Shown: one piece after another, positions 1 through 6,031 of the stretch
Position numbering within the stretch: the stretch's first letter is position 1
Layout of the letters: every line of letters starts with the position of its first letter
Translations under genes and position numbers: made by a program
The notes under the pieces: generated by a model
What the model was told of the DNA's origin: nothing
Database searches by the model: none
The model's input: only the letters and a program-made list of their open reading frames with translations
Source: Devosia equisanguinis
GTDB taxonomy: Bacteria; Pseudomonadota; Alphaproteobacteria; Rhizobiales; Hyphomicrobiaceae
Direction of reading: 5' to 3'
NCBI GenBank assembly: GCA_945901835.1
Contig: CAMDMH010000121.1
Location: forward strand, 1 to 7,981
DNA length: 7,981 nt

Positions 1-2001
1 GCCGAGGCCGTCATGCTCGGCCAACCGATCTACATGCTGATTCCCGAGGTCGTCGGCGTGAAGCTCGTCGGGAAGCTCCCTGAAGGCGTCACCGCCACCG
101 ACCTCGTGCTGCGCGCGACCGAGATGCTGCGCAAGAAGGGCGTGGTCAACAAGTTCGTCGAGTTCTTCGGCCCGGGCCTCGACGCCATGGCGCTCGCAGA
201 TCGCGCGACCATCGGCAACATGGCGCCGGAGTACGGTGCGACGTGCGGCTTCTTCCCGGTCGACGCCGAGACGATGGCTTATCTGAAGATGTCCGGGCGC
301 GACGATCACCAACTCGCGCTGGTCGAGGCTTATTCCAAGGCGCAGGGCCTGTTCCGCACCACCGCCACGCCCGATCCGGTCTGCACCGATCTGCTCGAAC
401 TCGATCTCGGGGATGTCGTTCCCTCGATGGCGGGACCGAAGCGTCCGGAAGGCCGCGTTGCGCTCGAGAAGGTCAAGGCTGGTTTCGCCGAGGCACTCGA
501 GAAGGAATACAAGAAGCCGGGCGAGATCAACAAGCGCGTCAAGGTCGAGGGCCGGGACTGGGATCTGGGGCACGGCGATGTCGTGATCGCCGCGATCACG
601 TCGTGCACCAACACGTCGAACCCGTCGGTGCTGATCGGCGCGGGCCTACTCGCCCGCAACGCGATCGAAAAGGGCCTCACGCAGAAGCCGTGGGTCAAGA
701 CATCGCTGGCGCCTGGAAGCCAAGTCGTGGGCGCCTATCTGGAGAAGGCCGACCTGCAGAAGTACCTCGATCAGATCGGGTTCAACCTCGTGGCGGTCGG
801 TTGCACCACCTGCATCGGTAACTCCGGTCCGCTCAACGAGGAGATCTCGAAGGCGATCCACGACAACGGCCTGATCGCCGGCGCCGTGATCTCCGGCAAC
901 CGCAACTTCGAAGGCCGCGTCAGCCCCGACGTGCAGGCGAACTACCTCGCTTCGCCGATGCTGGTCGTCGCCTATGCGCTCGGCGGCACGATCAACATCG
1001 ACATGACCACGCAGCCGATCGGCAAGGGCAAGGACGGGCAGGACGTATTCCTCAGGGACATCTGGCCGTCCAACAAGGAGATCGCGGACTTCATCGTCAA
1101 GAACGTTACGCGTGAGCTGTTCCGCGAGAAGTATGCTGACGTGTTCAAGGGCGACGCCGACTGGGCCAAGATCAAGACCTCGACGGGCCTCACCTACGCC
1201 TGGAACTCCGGTTCCACGTACGTGCAGAACCCGCCCTACTTCGAAGGTATGACCAAGGCTCCGCAGCAGGTGAAGGATATCGAAGGCGCGCGCATTCTGG
1301 CGCTGCTCGGCGACAAGATCACCACCGATCATATCTCGCCTGCCGGCAATATCACGCGGGCAGGCCCGACCGGCAGCTATCTGATGGAGCGGCAGGTAAG
1401 GCCGGCCGACTTCAACCAGTACGGCACGCGCCGCGGCAATCACGAGGTGATGATGCGCGGTACGTTCGCCAATATCCGCATCAAGAACTTCACGACGCAG
1501 GATGCAGCCGGCGCGGTCAAGGAAGGTGGCTGGACGAAGCACCAGCCATCCGGCGACACGATGTACATCTTCGACGCGGCCGAGCGATACAAGACCGAAG
1601 GCGTGCCGCTCATCGTGTTCGGCGGCATCGAGTACGGCAACGGCTCTTCGCGCGACTGGGCGGCGAAGGGCACGCTGCTGCTCGGCGTTCGCGCCGTCAT
1701 CGCGCAGTCGTTCGAGCGTATCCACCGCAATAATCTCGTGGGCATGGGTGTCGCGCCCTTCGTCTACGAGCAGGAAGGGACGAGCTGGCAGTCGCTCGGG
1801 CTCAAGGGCGACGAGACGATCAACATCCGCGGTCTCGCGGACGTGAAGGCGCGCCAGAAGATGATCCTCGAGATCATCTCGAAGGACGGGGCGAAGCGGG
1901 AAGTGCCGGTGATCTGCCGGATCGATACCGCTGAAGAGCTCGAGTACTACCGGAACGGTGGCATTCTGCCGTACGTCCTGCGAAATCTGGCTGCGGCCTG
2001 A
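1..2001 (+). CDS. acnA: aconitate hydratase, AcnA/IRP1 type (5'-truncated)
   Basis: Cytosolic [4Fe-4S] enzyme that isomerises citrate to isocitrate through cis-aconitate in the TCA cycle. The frame is open from base 1 and reads A-E-A-V before the first ATG (13), so the gene begins upstream. 666 residues are visible; family members have about 900, so roughly 230-240 N-terminal residues are missing. The three cluster cysteines are visible: one in the SCTNTSNPS motif (codon 604-606) and two in GCTTCIGNSGP (802-804 and 811-813). Their spacing of 66 and then 3 residues matches AcnA/IRP1 (Cys437/503/506), not mitochondrial-type aconitase. The C-terminal swivel domain carries GNGSSRDWAAKG (about 1636-1671), with the catalytic Ser-Arg region, and then SFERIHRNNLVGMG. 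There is no frameshift or missing key residue. A strong terminator follows 20 bases after the stop, so this gene ends its transcription unit. Family assignment is near certain; the choice of AcnA over AcnB rests on this domain order. Confidence 0.97.
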   Translation, partial: AEAVMLGQPIYMLIPEVVGVKLVGKLPEGVTATDLVLRATEMLRKKGVVNKFVEFFGPGLDAMALADRATIGNMAPEYGATCGFFPVDAETMAYLKMSGRDDHQLALVEAYSKAQGLFRTTATPDPVCTDLLELDLGDVVPSMAGPKRPEGRVALEKVKAGFAEALEKEYKKPGEINKRVKVEGRDWDLGHGDVVIAAITSCTNTSNPSVLIGAGLLARNAIEKGLTQKPWVKTSLAPGSQVVGAYLEKADLQKYLDQIGFNLVAVGCTTCIGNSGPLNEEISKAIHDNGLIAGAVISGNRNFEGRVSPDVQANYLASPMLVVAYALGGTINIDMTTQPIGKGKDGQDVFLRDIWPSNKEIADFIVKNVTRELFREKYADVFKGDADWAKIKTSTGLTYAWNSGSTYVQNPPYFEGMTKAPQQVKDIEGARILALLGDKITTDHISPAGNITRAGPTGSYLMERQVRPADFNQYGTRRGNHEVMMRGTFANIRIKNFTTQDAAGAVKEGGWTKHQPSGDTMYIFDAAERYKTEGVPLIVFGGIEYGNGSSRDWAAKGTLLLGVRAVIAQSFERIHRNNLVGMGVAPFVYEQEGTSWQSLGLKGDETINIRGLADVKARQKMILEIISKDGAKREVPVICRIDTAEELEYYRNGGILPYVLRNLAAA

Positions 2002-2021
2002 TTTCCGGTTCGATAGCTTGG

Positions 2022-2053
2022 GGGCCCGGCGATGCGCCGGGCCCTTTCGCTTT
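2022..2053 (+). terminator. intrinsic terminator of aconitase gene
   Basis: A perfect 10-bp GC stem (2022-2031 paired with 2035-2044, gggcccggcg / cgccgggccc) closes a 3-base ATG loop. It is followed by TTT-CGC-TTT. It lies 20 bases after the aconitase stop codon, which is the expected place for a Rho-independent terminator. The T-tract is short and interrupted, as is common in GC-rich genomes. It separates aconitase from the DUF1223 gene. Confidence 0.85.
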
Positions 2054-2078
2054 GAATGGCAGGTCGTTACCTGTAGCT

Positions 2079-2119
2079 GATGCATCACACGAAGTGCACT
2101 TCTGCATCACCCATTCGTG
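2079..2119. promoter_or_regulatory. operator-like palindrome cluster upstream of DUF1223 gene
   Basis: A perfect 12-bp palindrome, GAAGTGCACTTC (2091-2102), is flanked by two direct copies of TGCATCAC (2081-2088 and 2103-2110) whose starts are 22 bp apart, about two helical turns. Inverted pairs GATGCA (2079-2084) / TGCATC (2103-2108) and CACGAA (2088-2093) / TTCGTG (2114-2119) overlap the same block. It sits just upstream of the candidate -35 box of the DUF1223 gene, where an activator or repressor would bind. The regulator is unknown and no regulator gene lies next to it. The symmetry is directly visible; the function is inferred. Confidence 0.4.
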
Positions 2120-2132
2120 ACTGGCTTTTTAT

Positions 2133-2161
2133 TGCGCACGGGATCATATCAAGCCTACAAA
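2133..2161 (+). promoter_or_regulatory. candidate sigma-70 promoter of DUF1223 gene
   Basis: TTGCGC (2133-2138) and TACAAA (2156-2161) are separated by exactly 17 bases, giving a plausible but imperfect -35/-10 pair (3/6 and 4/6 matches to consensus). Transcription would begin near 2168, leaving a leader of about 30 bases before the ATG at 2198. It lies downstream of the aconitase terminator and next to the palindrome cluster. The pair also falls inside the longer GTG-started reading (2117), which supports the shorter start. Confidence 0.35.
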
Positions 2162-2197
2162 CTTACATTCGGAAATTCCTCGACGATAGGACGGCTC

Positions 2198-2950
2198 ATG
2201 CGGTTTCGGGCACGGCTGCTGACATTTCTTGCATGTGCCTTCATGGCACCGGCAGCGTCGGCGCAGGTCCCTGAAAGTGTTGCTCCCGCAGGTTCGACGT
2301 CCGTTGGTTTGACCGTTGTCGAGCTTTTCACGAGCCAGGGGTGCTCGTCGTGTCCGCCGGCGGATGCACTGCTGAAAACATTGATCAAACGCCCGGAGAT
2401 CATGCCGCTGTCGTTGGCGGTCGACTATTGGGATCACCTGGGCTGGAAAGATACGCTCGCCAGCCCGAAGAATTCGGCGCGGCAGAAGTCGTATGCGAAG
2501 TCGCTCGGGACAGGGAACGTGTATACGCCGCAAGTCGTCGTCAATGGTCTCTGGCAAGCTATCGGCAGCAACAAAGCCGACGTGGAGAAAGCGATCCTGA
2601 AGGCATCGCAGCGCGTCGTTGTTCAACCGATCGCTCTCGATGCCGTGAGCGACAACAAGCGCGTGACGATCCAGGTGGGGTCTGCGAAGGACACCGTGCC
2701 CGCGACCGTGTGGCTCGCGATCGTGGCGCCATCGGTCGATGTCGAGATCAAGCGAGGGGAGAATCGCGGCAAGGCGCTCGGCTATCACAACGTCATGCGT
2801 GATATCACGCCGATCGGCATGTGGTCGGGCAAGCCGATGAAGATCGAGCTACCGTTGAGCGCGATGATGCAGAATGGCGACCGCTGTGCGGTGCTTCTGC
2901 AGGCCGACGAAGGCGGCCGGATCCTCGCTGCGGTCTGGATGACGCCCTGA
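2198..2950 (+). CDS. exported DUF1223 family thioredoxin-fold protein
   Basis: Predicted 250-residue secreted or periplasmic protein of the DUF1223 family, a thioredoxin-like fold of unknown substrate found mainly in proteobacteria. The ATG at 2198 is preferred over a GTG at 2117. AGGA lies 6 bases upstream of the ATG, and starting there gives a classical signal peptide: MRFRAR, a hydrophobic core LLTFLACAFMAPA, and an ASA|Q cleavage site after residue 22. The mature protein has VVELFTSQGCSSCPPAD with a Cys49-x-x-Cys52 redox-type pair, the usual family motif VDYWDHLGWKD (about 75-85), and YTPQVVVNG, whose Pro111 could be the thioredoxin cis-proline. The C-terminal half is a beta-rich region typical of the family. 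Neighbours suggest a monocistronic gene. A role in thiol-disulfide chemistry or metal handling in the periplasm is possible but inferred; no function is established that I know of. Confidence 0.9.
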   Translation: MRFRARLLTFLACAFMAPAASAQVPESVAPAGSTSVGLTVVELFTSQGCSSCPPADALLKTLIKRPEIMPLSLAVDYWDHLGWKDTLASPKNSARQKSYAKSLGTGNVYTPQVVVNGLWQAIGSNKADVEKAILKASQRVVVQPIALDAVSDNKRVTIQVGSAKDTVPATVWLAIVAPSVDVEIKRGENRGKALGYHNVMRDITPIGMWSGKPMKIELPLSAMMQNGDRCAVLLQADEGGRILAAVWMTP

Positions 2951-2978
2951 GGTTAATCCAAACAACCGGCACAGTGCC

Positions 2979-3015
2979 AAAAAAGTTCGGCGGTCCGGTG
3001 CTCGCCGTTCCGCCG
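2979..3015 (-). terminator. terminator-like hairpin for a minus-strand transcript
   Basis: Read on the minus strand, a stem CGGCGG / CCGCCG (3010-3015 with 2988-2993) contains an inner CGG/CCG pair across a 2x2 internal loop. It is followed three bases later by TTTTTT (2984-2979). This is a normal intrinsic terminator layout, but no minus-strand gene precedes it. The only candidate to be terminated is a transcript covering the inverted repeat at 3038-3126. It could instead be a chance hairpin next to an A-tract after the DUF1223 gene. Confidence 0.4.
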
Positions 3016-3037
3016 ATTTGGAAGGTGAAGAAAGCAT

Positions 3038-3126
3038 TGTCTCAGGCGGCCCGGAGACCCGCTCTACTCCAGGGGGCTGGGGGCTGAGGATCCGGAGCTT
3101 TGCCTTCGTCTCCGGGCCGCGAGACA
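3038..3126. repeat. long bulged inverted repeat, possible structured RNA
   Basis: The left arm (3038-3058) and right arm (3108-3126) are complementary over 19 bp, interrupted only by a 2-base bulge (AG, 3044-3045). TGTCTC pairs with GAGACA, and GCGGCCCGGAGAC pairs with GTCTCCGGGCCGC. The 49-base loop contains CCGGAG (3092-3097), which can also pair with CTCCGG (3110-3115) in the right arm, so two mutually exclusive folds are possible. There is no T-tract on either side, so it is not a plain terminator. It could be a small RNA, a leader element or a palindromic repeat. No target-site duplication is seen. The pairing is direct observation; any RNA function is inference. Confidence 0.5.
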
Positions 3127-3234
3127 GTTAAACTTATGACGGGCATTTCTGGCGGCTTCGCGGCTGCGGCAAGGTGAAGTCGCGGCATTTCAGATTTCTC
3201 GTCGGTGGCCTGCGCTCGAGCAGCGGGTTTCCAA

Positions 3235-3260
3235 TCCGAGCGCGCGGGTCCGAGCGCGCG
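3235..3260. repeat. two-copy direct repeat, 14-bp period
   Basis: TCCGAGCGCGCG occurs at 3235-3246 and again at 3249-3260, separated by two bases. It lies upstream of the DUF2794 gene. It may be a minor slippage duplication or paired protein sites; nothing more can be said. Confidence 0.5.
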
Positions 3261-3324
3261 AGGGTCTTGCAATCGGCCGCGCTTCACGCGAGACTATTAC
3301 CGTCTCATGACGGGAGGCGCGCGT

Positions 3325-3738
3325 TTGAGCGACACTGATCCGATACCCTTGCGCCCGCGCACCGCAGGCGAAGCGAAGTCTGTGACCCGTGGGCCGGGTT
3401 GTTATGGAAGCGAGCATGCGGCGGCGAACCAGCCGGCGGCGAAACAAGTCGCGTTCAGCCGCTTGGAGCTGATGGAGATCCTCTCGCTCTACGGGCGGAT
3501 GGTTGCTGCGGGCGAGTGGCGCGACTATGCCATGGATTTCGGCGCGCAGAAGGCAGTGTTCTCGGTGTTCCGCCGGGCGACCGAATATCCGCTCTACACG
3601 ATCGAGAAAAACCCTCAGCTCGCGCGCAAGCAGGGCGCTTATGCGGTGGTAGCGCCGAATGGGTTGATCCTCAAGCGCGGTCCCGACCTGAAGCGTGTGC
3701 TGGACGTGCTCGACAAAAAGCTGCGGCCGGTCCAATAG
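3325..3738 (+). CDS. DUF2794 domain-containing protein
   Basis: Small cytosolic protein of the DUF2794 family, conserved in alphaproteobacteria and of unknown function. I recognise the family from the conserved body at about residues 42-137: FSRLELMEILSLYGRMV, GEWRDYAMDF, AVFSVFRRATEYPLYTIEK and the GPDLKRVLDVLDKKLRPV tail. There is no signal peptide or membrane segment. The start is uncertain. TTG at 3325 has a GGGAGG ribosome binding site (3312-3317) with a 7-base spacer and gives 137 residues. An in-frame ATG at 3307 (143 residues) has no visible binding site, and a GTG at 3205 would add a poor Arg/Ala-rich sequence. The first 40 residues or so are low-complexity and probably disordered. 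The stop lies 18 bases from that of the convergent acetyltransferase gene, with no clear terminator between them. Confidence 0.88.
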   Translation: MSDTDPIPLRPRTAGEAKSVTRGPGCYGSEHAAANQPAAKQVAFSRLELMEILSLYGRMVAAGEWRDYAMDFGAQKAVFSVFRRATEYPLYTIEKNPQLARKQGAYAVVAPNGLILKRGPDLKRVLDVLDKKLRPVQ

Positions 3739-3756
3739 GCGCGAAAATCTCTCTGT

Positions 3757-4281
3757 TCAGGCGGGCGTCGTATCGCCGGAACCGAGCGGGCGCTGCATCG
3801 TCACGCTGTCGATCCAGCGGCCGAACTTGAAGCCCACCGAATGTAAGGTGCCGGCGAACGAGAAGCCCGCGGAGCGGTGGAGCGCGATCGATCCGAACTG
3901 GCGTGAGTCTCCGATCACGGCAATCATCTGCCGGAATCCACGCTCCTCCGACGCCAGGATCAGTGCATCGAGGAGGGCGCGGCCGACGCCTTCGCGTTGG
4001 GCAGCCTCTGCGACATAGATGGAGTCTTCCACGACGAACCGGTAGGCCGACCGCGTGCGGTGAAGGTTGACATAGGCGTAGCCGATCACCTGACCGGCGC
4101 GCTCGGCGGCGAGATAGGGAAATCCCGCAGCTGAGATGACTTCCATGCGTTGGAGCATTTCGGCCTCGGATGGCGGGTCGATCTCGAATGTTGCGGTGCC
4201 GTGGAGAACCGCTGGCGTGTAGATCGCGGTGATTGCCGGGATATCGGCTGTTGCCGCGGGGCGGATGACGAGGTTGCTCAT
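3757..4281 (-). CDS. GNAT N-acetyltransferase, phosphinothricin acetyltransferase (PAT/MnaT) family
   Basis: Cytosolic enzyme of 174 residues predicted to transfer the acetyl group of acetyl-CoA to a small amine, typically the alpha-amino group of phosphinothricin, methionine sulfoximine, methionine sulfone or related amino acids. The whole single-domain GNAT fold is present: an N-terminal IRPAATADIPAITAIY strand and helix, the family motif VVEDSIYV with candidate catalytic Glu85 (about 84-90), the acetyl-CoA loop Q-R-E-G-V-G-R (95-101), the GFRQMIAVIGD segment (115-125), SIALHRSAGF (131-140) and VGFKFGRWIDSV (149-160). Length is normal for the family. The true substrate is unknown, since chromosomal homologues often detoxify amino-acid analogues rather than confer herbicide resistance. 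No clear Shine-Dalgarno sequence is visible upstream of the ATG. It is divergent from the binding-protein gene and convergent with the DUF2794 gene. Confidence 0.92.
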   Translation of the reverse strand: MSNLVIRPAATADIPAITAIYTPAVLHGTATFEIDPPSEAEMLQRMEVISAAGFPYLAAERAGQVIGYAYVNLHRTRSAYRFVVEDSIYVAEAAQREGVGRALLDALILASEERGFRQMIAVIGDSRQFGSIALHRSAGFSFAGTLHSVGFKFGRWIDSVTMQRPLGSGDTTPA

Positions 4282-4325
4282 GCGGGCATGCTTATCGCTG
4301 TAACCATCGAATGCAAGCAGTCGAG

Positions 4326-4353
4326 TTGACAGCTTTCGTGCAGGCTTTATCTC
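4326..4353 (+). promoter_or_regulatory. candidate sigma-70 promoter of binding-protein gene
   Basis: A perfect TTGACA (4326-4331) is followed after 16 bases by TATCTC (4348-4353). Transcription would start near 4360, leaving a leader of about 25 bases before the ATG at 4386. The leader contains a GGGAGG ribosome binding site (4371-4376). Because this promoter lies inside the longer possible reading from an ATG at 4311, it supports the start at 4386. Confidence 0.5.
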
Positions 4354-4385
4354 ATCGTGGCAACTTCAAAGGGAGGGTGAGAAAG

Positions 4386-5375
4386 ATGCTTTGCTTCAGG
4401 GATTGGCGGGCCGGTGCCACGGTTGCGGGCGCACTGGCGATGACGACTGCGATACTCGGCCCGGCAGCGCAGGCTCAGCAGCCGGCGGCCAGCGGCGGGC
4501 AACTCACGTTGATCGTCGGCTTCGGCGCGGGCGGATCGGCGGACAGCATCGCGCGTATCGTCGGCAACAAGCTCGGCGAGAAGCTCGGTCAGAAAGTAGT
4601 GATCGAGAACCGTCCCGGGGCCGGTGCGAACCTCGCCGCTCGCGCAGTGATCGCGGCGCCCGCCGACGGCAATACGCTGCTCGTGACGACGGCTGCGCTG
4701 CCGATCAACAACACGCTCTACAAGAACAAGGGCTTCGAGATCACCGATCTGCAAGCCGTTTCCATCTGTGCGACGACGCCGGAGACGATCGCCGTCAACA
4801 AGGACAATCCGGCGAAGGATCTGAAGCAGTTCATCGAGTTGAACAAGGGCAAGCGCGTCACCTACAGCACGGCCGGCGTCGGCACGGGTTCGCACATCGT
4901 CGCTGATTACTTCTTCAAGACGGTTGCGAAGATGGATGTCGCGCACGTGCCCCACAAAAGCGGCCCGGATGCCACCAATGCCGTGCTCGGCGGTCATGTG
5001 GACTTCATCTCGTCGTCGCTGTCGGGCTTCACAGCGCAGATCAACGCGGGGACACTGACAGGCATCGCGATCGCGACCGAGAAGCGATTCCCGGCGGTGC
5101 CGTCGGTGCCGACCTATGCGGAGCAGGGATTTGCCGGGATGGTGAAGTCGTCGTGGGCCGGGTTCTTCGCGTCGTCGAAGGCGCCGGCGGCCGTAATCGA
5201 CGGACACGCCGCGGCCATCGCGGCGATCCTCAAGGAGAAGGATGTCAACGACCGTCTCGTCGCCATCGGTTTTGCGCCGATGTCGGGCACCAAGGCGGAA
5301 TCGACGGCCTTCTTCAAGACGGAGTTGGAGGAGTGGGGCACGATGGTGCGGACGTTGGGCCTGTCCATCGAATGA
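4386..5375 (+). CDS. tripartite tricarboxylate transporter substrate-binding protein (Bug/TctC family)
   Basis: Periplasmic solute-binding protein of 329 residues that captures a carboxylated or similar small ligand, for a TctAB-type secondary transporter or as a stand-alone sensor. Start chosen at ATG 4386, with GGGAGG 9 bases upstream. This yields a signal peptide (MLCFRDWR, hydrophobic core, cleavage AQA|QQ after residue 30). An ATG at 4311 would put 25 non-conserved residues before it. Cys3 precedes the hydrophobic core, so it is not a lipoprotein site. Family landmarks are LIVGFGAGGSADSIARIV (42-59), VVIENRPGAGANLAARAV (71-88), the ADGNTLLV turn, VTYSTAGVGTGSH (158-170), VPHKSGPDATNAVLGGHVDF (188-207) and FPAVPSVPTYAEQGF. 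No tctA/tctB membrane genes are in the window, so it is an orphan receptor, as is frequent in this family. The ligand cannot be deduced from sequence. Confidence 0.95.
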   Translation: MLCFRDWRAGATVAGALAMTTAILGPAAQAQQPAASGGQLTLIVGFGAGGSADSIARIVGNKLGEKLGQKVVIENRPGAGANLAARAVIAAPADGNTLLVTTAALPINNTLYKNKGFEITDLQAVSICATTPETIAVNKDNPAKDLKQFIELNKGKRVTYSTAGVGTGSHIVADYFFKTVAKMDVAHVPHKSGPDATNAVLGGHVDFISSSLSGFTAQINAGTLTGIAIATEKRFPAVPSVPTYAEQGFAGMVKSSWAGFFASSKAPAAVIDGHAAAIAAILKEKDVNDRLVAIGFAPMSGTKAESTAFFKTELEEWGTMVRTLGLSIE

Positions 5376-5408
5376 GGTGAGCGGGGGGCAGCGCCAGCAG
5401 AGTCTAGC

Positions 5409-5831
5409 TCAGCTGGCCTTGCACTCGCGTTCACCCGTGGTGGCGTGGCGGGCGGCTTGTGCCGTGAGCCACGCCCGCAAGTCTTCTGGATCGTAGGGTT
5501 TCGCCAACACGTCGGTGTAGCCGTGCGTGCGGGCGAGTGCCGGCTCGTTCGTGGTGATGATGCGCGGCAGCGTGGAGCCGAGCGCTTCGTTGATCGCCTC
5601 GGCGCTGCGGCGGCCGGTGAAGGCGTCGTTGCGGGAAAGATCGACGACGATCGCGATCGTCTCGGGCAGGCGCGCGTTCAGCCGATCGGCTGCAGCCTTG
5701 GGATTGCGGATCGCGAGGCATTCGTACCCCCAATCCTCGATCAGCATCGCGAGCGCGGGCGCGACGCGGTTGTCGTCCTCGATCAGAATGACTACGGGGC
5801 GCGCGGCCGGGAGTGGTGATGCATGCTGCAT
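5409..5831 (-). CDS. single-domain response regulator (receiver domain only)
   Basis: A 140-residue CheY-like receiver with no output domain. Key residues are in place: the acidic pair Asp19/Asp20 in VILIEDDNRV, the phosphoacceptor Asp64 in AIVVDLSRND (45 residues after the acidic residue, as in CheY), Thr94 in RIITTNEPA (30 residues after the acceptor), and Lys111-Pro in VLAKPYDPEDL. The receiver should therefore be phosphorylatable and may act as a stand-alone or phosphorelay protein, or the partner of a hybrid histidine kinase encoded elsewhere; no kinase gene is in the window. The last 15 residues are a short non-conserved polar tail. The ATG at 5829-5831 has no strong Shine-Dalgarno sequence. 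It converges on the binding-protein gene with 33 bases between stops. Family is confident; pathway unknown. Confidence 0.9.
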   Translation of the reverse strand: MQHASPLPAARPVVILIEDDNRVAPALAMLIEDWGYECLAIRNPKAAADRLNARLPETIAIVVDLSRNDAFTGRRSAEAINEALGSTLPRIITTNEPALARTHGYTDVLAKPYDPEDLRAWLTAQAARHATTGERECKAS

Positions 5832-5867
5832 GCGCTGTTTCGTCGGCCGCTCGAGCTCAGTCGAGAT

Positions 5868-5967
5868 CGATTATTCCTATAACGGCGCATTGTTTCCATA
5901 GGCCAGTTTGCCTAGAACTTCGGCTGTTAATTGCCACTTTCCCGTACCCCGCGAGGTGCTTGCGGGG
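5868..5967. promoter_or_regulatory. AT-richer gap with small hairpins between two minus-strand genes
   Basis: This part of the 200-base gap (5832-6031) is visibly less GC-rich than its surroundings. It carries a 5-bp inverted repeat TAGGC / GCCTA (5899-5903 with 5910-5914), an outer CCTAT...ATAGG pair, and a CCCCGC / GCGGGG hairpin (5947-5952 with 5962-5967). It lies upstream of the receiver gene and downstream of the HAD gene, both on the minus strand, so it probably holds the receiver promoter. I cannot pick a convincing -35/-10 pair, and the GC hairpin lacks a T-tract. Confidence 0.3.
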
Positions 5968-6031
5968 CATTCAACCGAAAGAGCGATGGTTGTTGCGATC
6001 GAGCTGAGGAATGACATCCCGTGGCGCGCGC

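Larger units (their letters stand above)
2951..3324. other. 374-base non-coding stretch with structured elements
   Basis: No convincing gene is seen here on either strand; the short open frames lack ribosome binding sites and family resemblance. The stretch contains a minus-strand terminator-like hairpin (2979-3015), a long bulged inverted repeat (3038-3126) with a 7-bp tandem repeat (gggggct twice, 3072-3085) in its loop, and a 14-bp-period direct repeat (3235-3260). No convincing terminator for the DUF1223 gene is visible on the plus strand, and no strong sigma-70 promoter for the DUF2794 gene. A weak TTGCAA near 3266 has no well-spaced -10 partner. Confidence 0.6.

Noticed and set aside
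646..2088. A 480-codon open frame on the minus strand opposite the aconitase gene
   Set aside because: It lies entirely antisense to a clearly conserved enzyme, its product is Arg/Leu/Asp-rich with no recognisable domain, and long antisense frames are expected in GC-rich coding DNA.
3042..3287. An 81-codon minus-strand open frame across the inverted repeat region
   Set aside because: No ribosome binding site, Arg/Ala/Pro-rich translation without any domain, and it runs through the inverted repeat.
4347..5207. A 286-codon minus-strand open frame opposite the binding-protein gene
   Set aside because: Arg-rich, no family resemblance, and the opposite strand codes for a well-conserved protein; it is a compositional shadow.
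5400..5416. A tRNA D-arm-like sequence (TAGCTCAGCTGG) at the end of the receiver gene
   Set aside because: It covers the stop codon and last codons of the receiver gene, and no acceptor stem, anticodon arm or T-arm can be found around it. I treat it as chance, not a tRNA or an attachment site.
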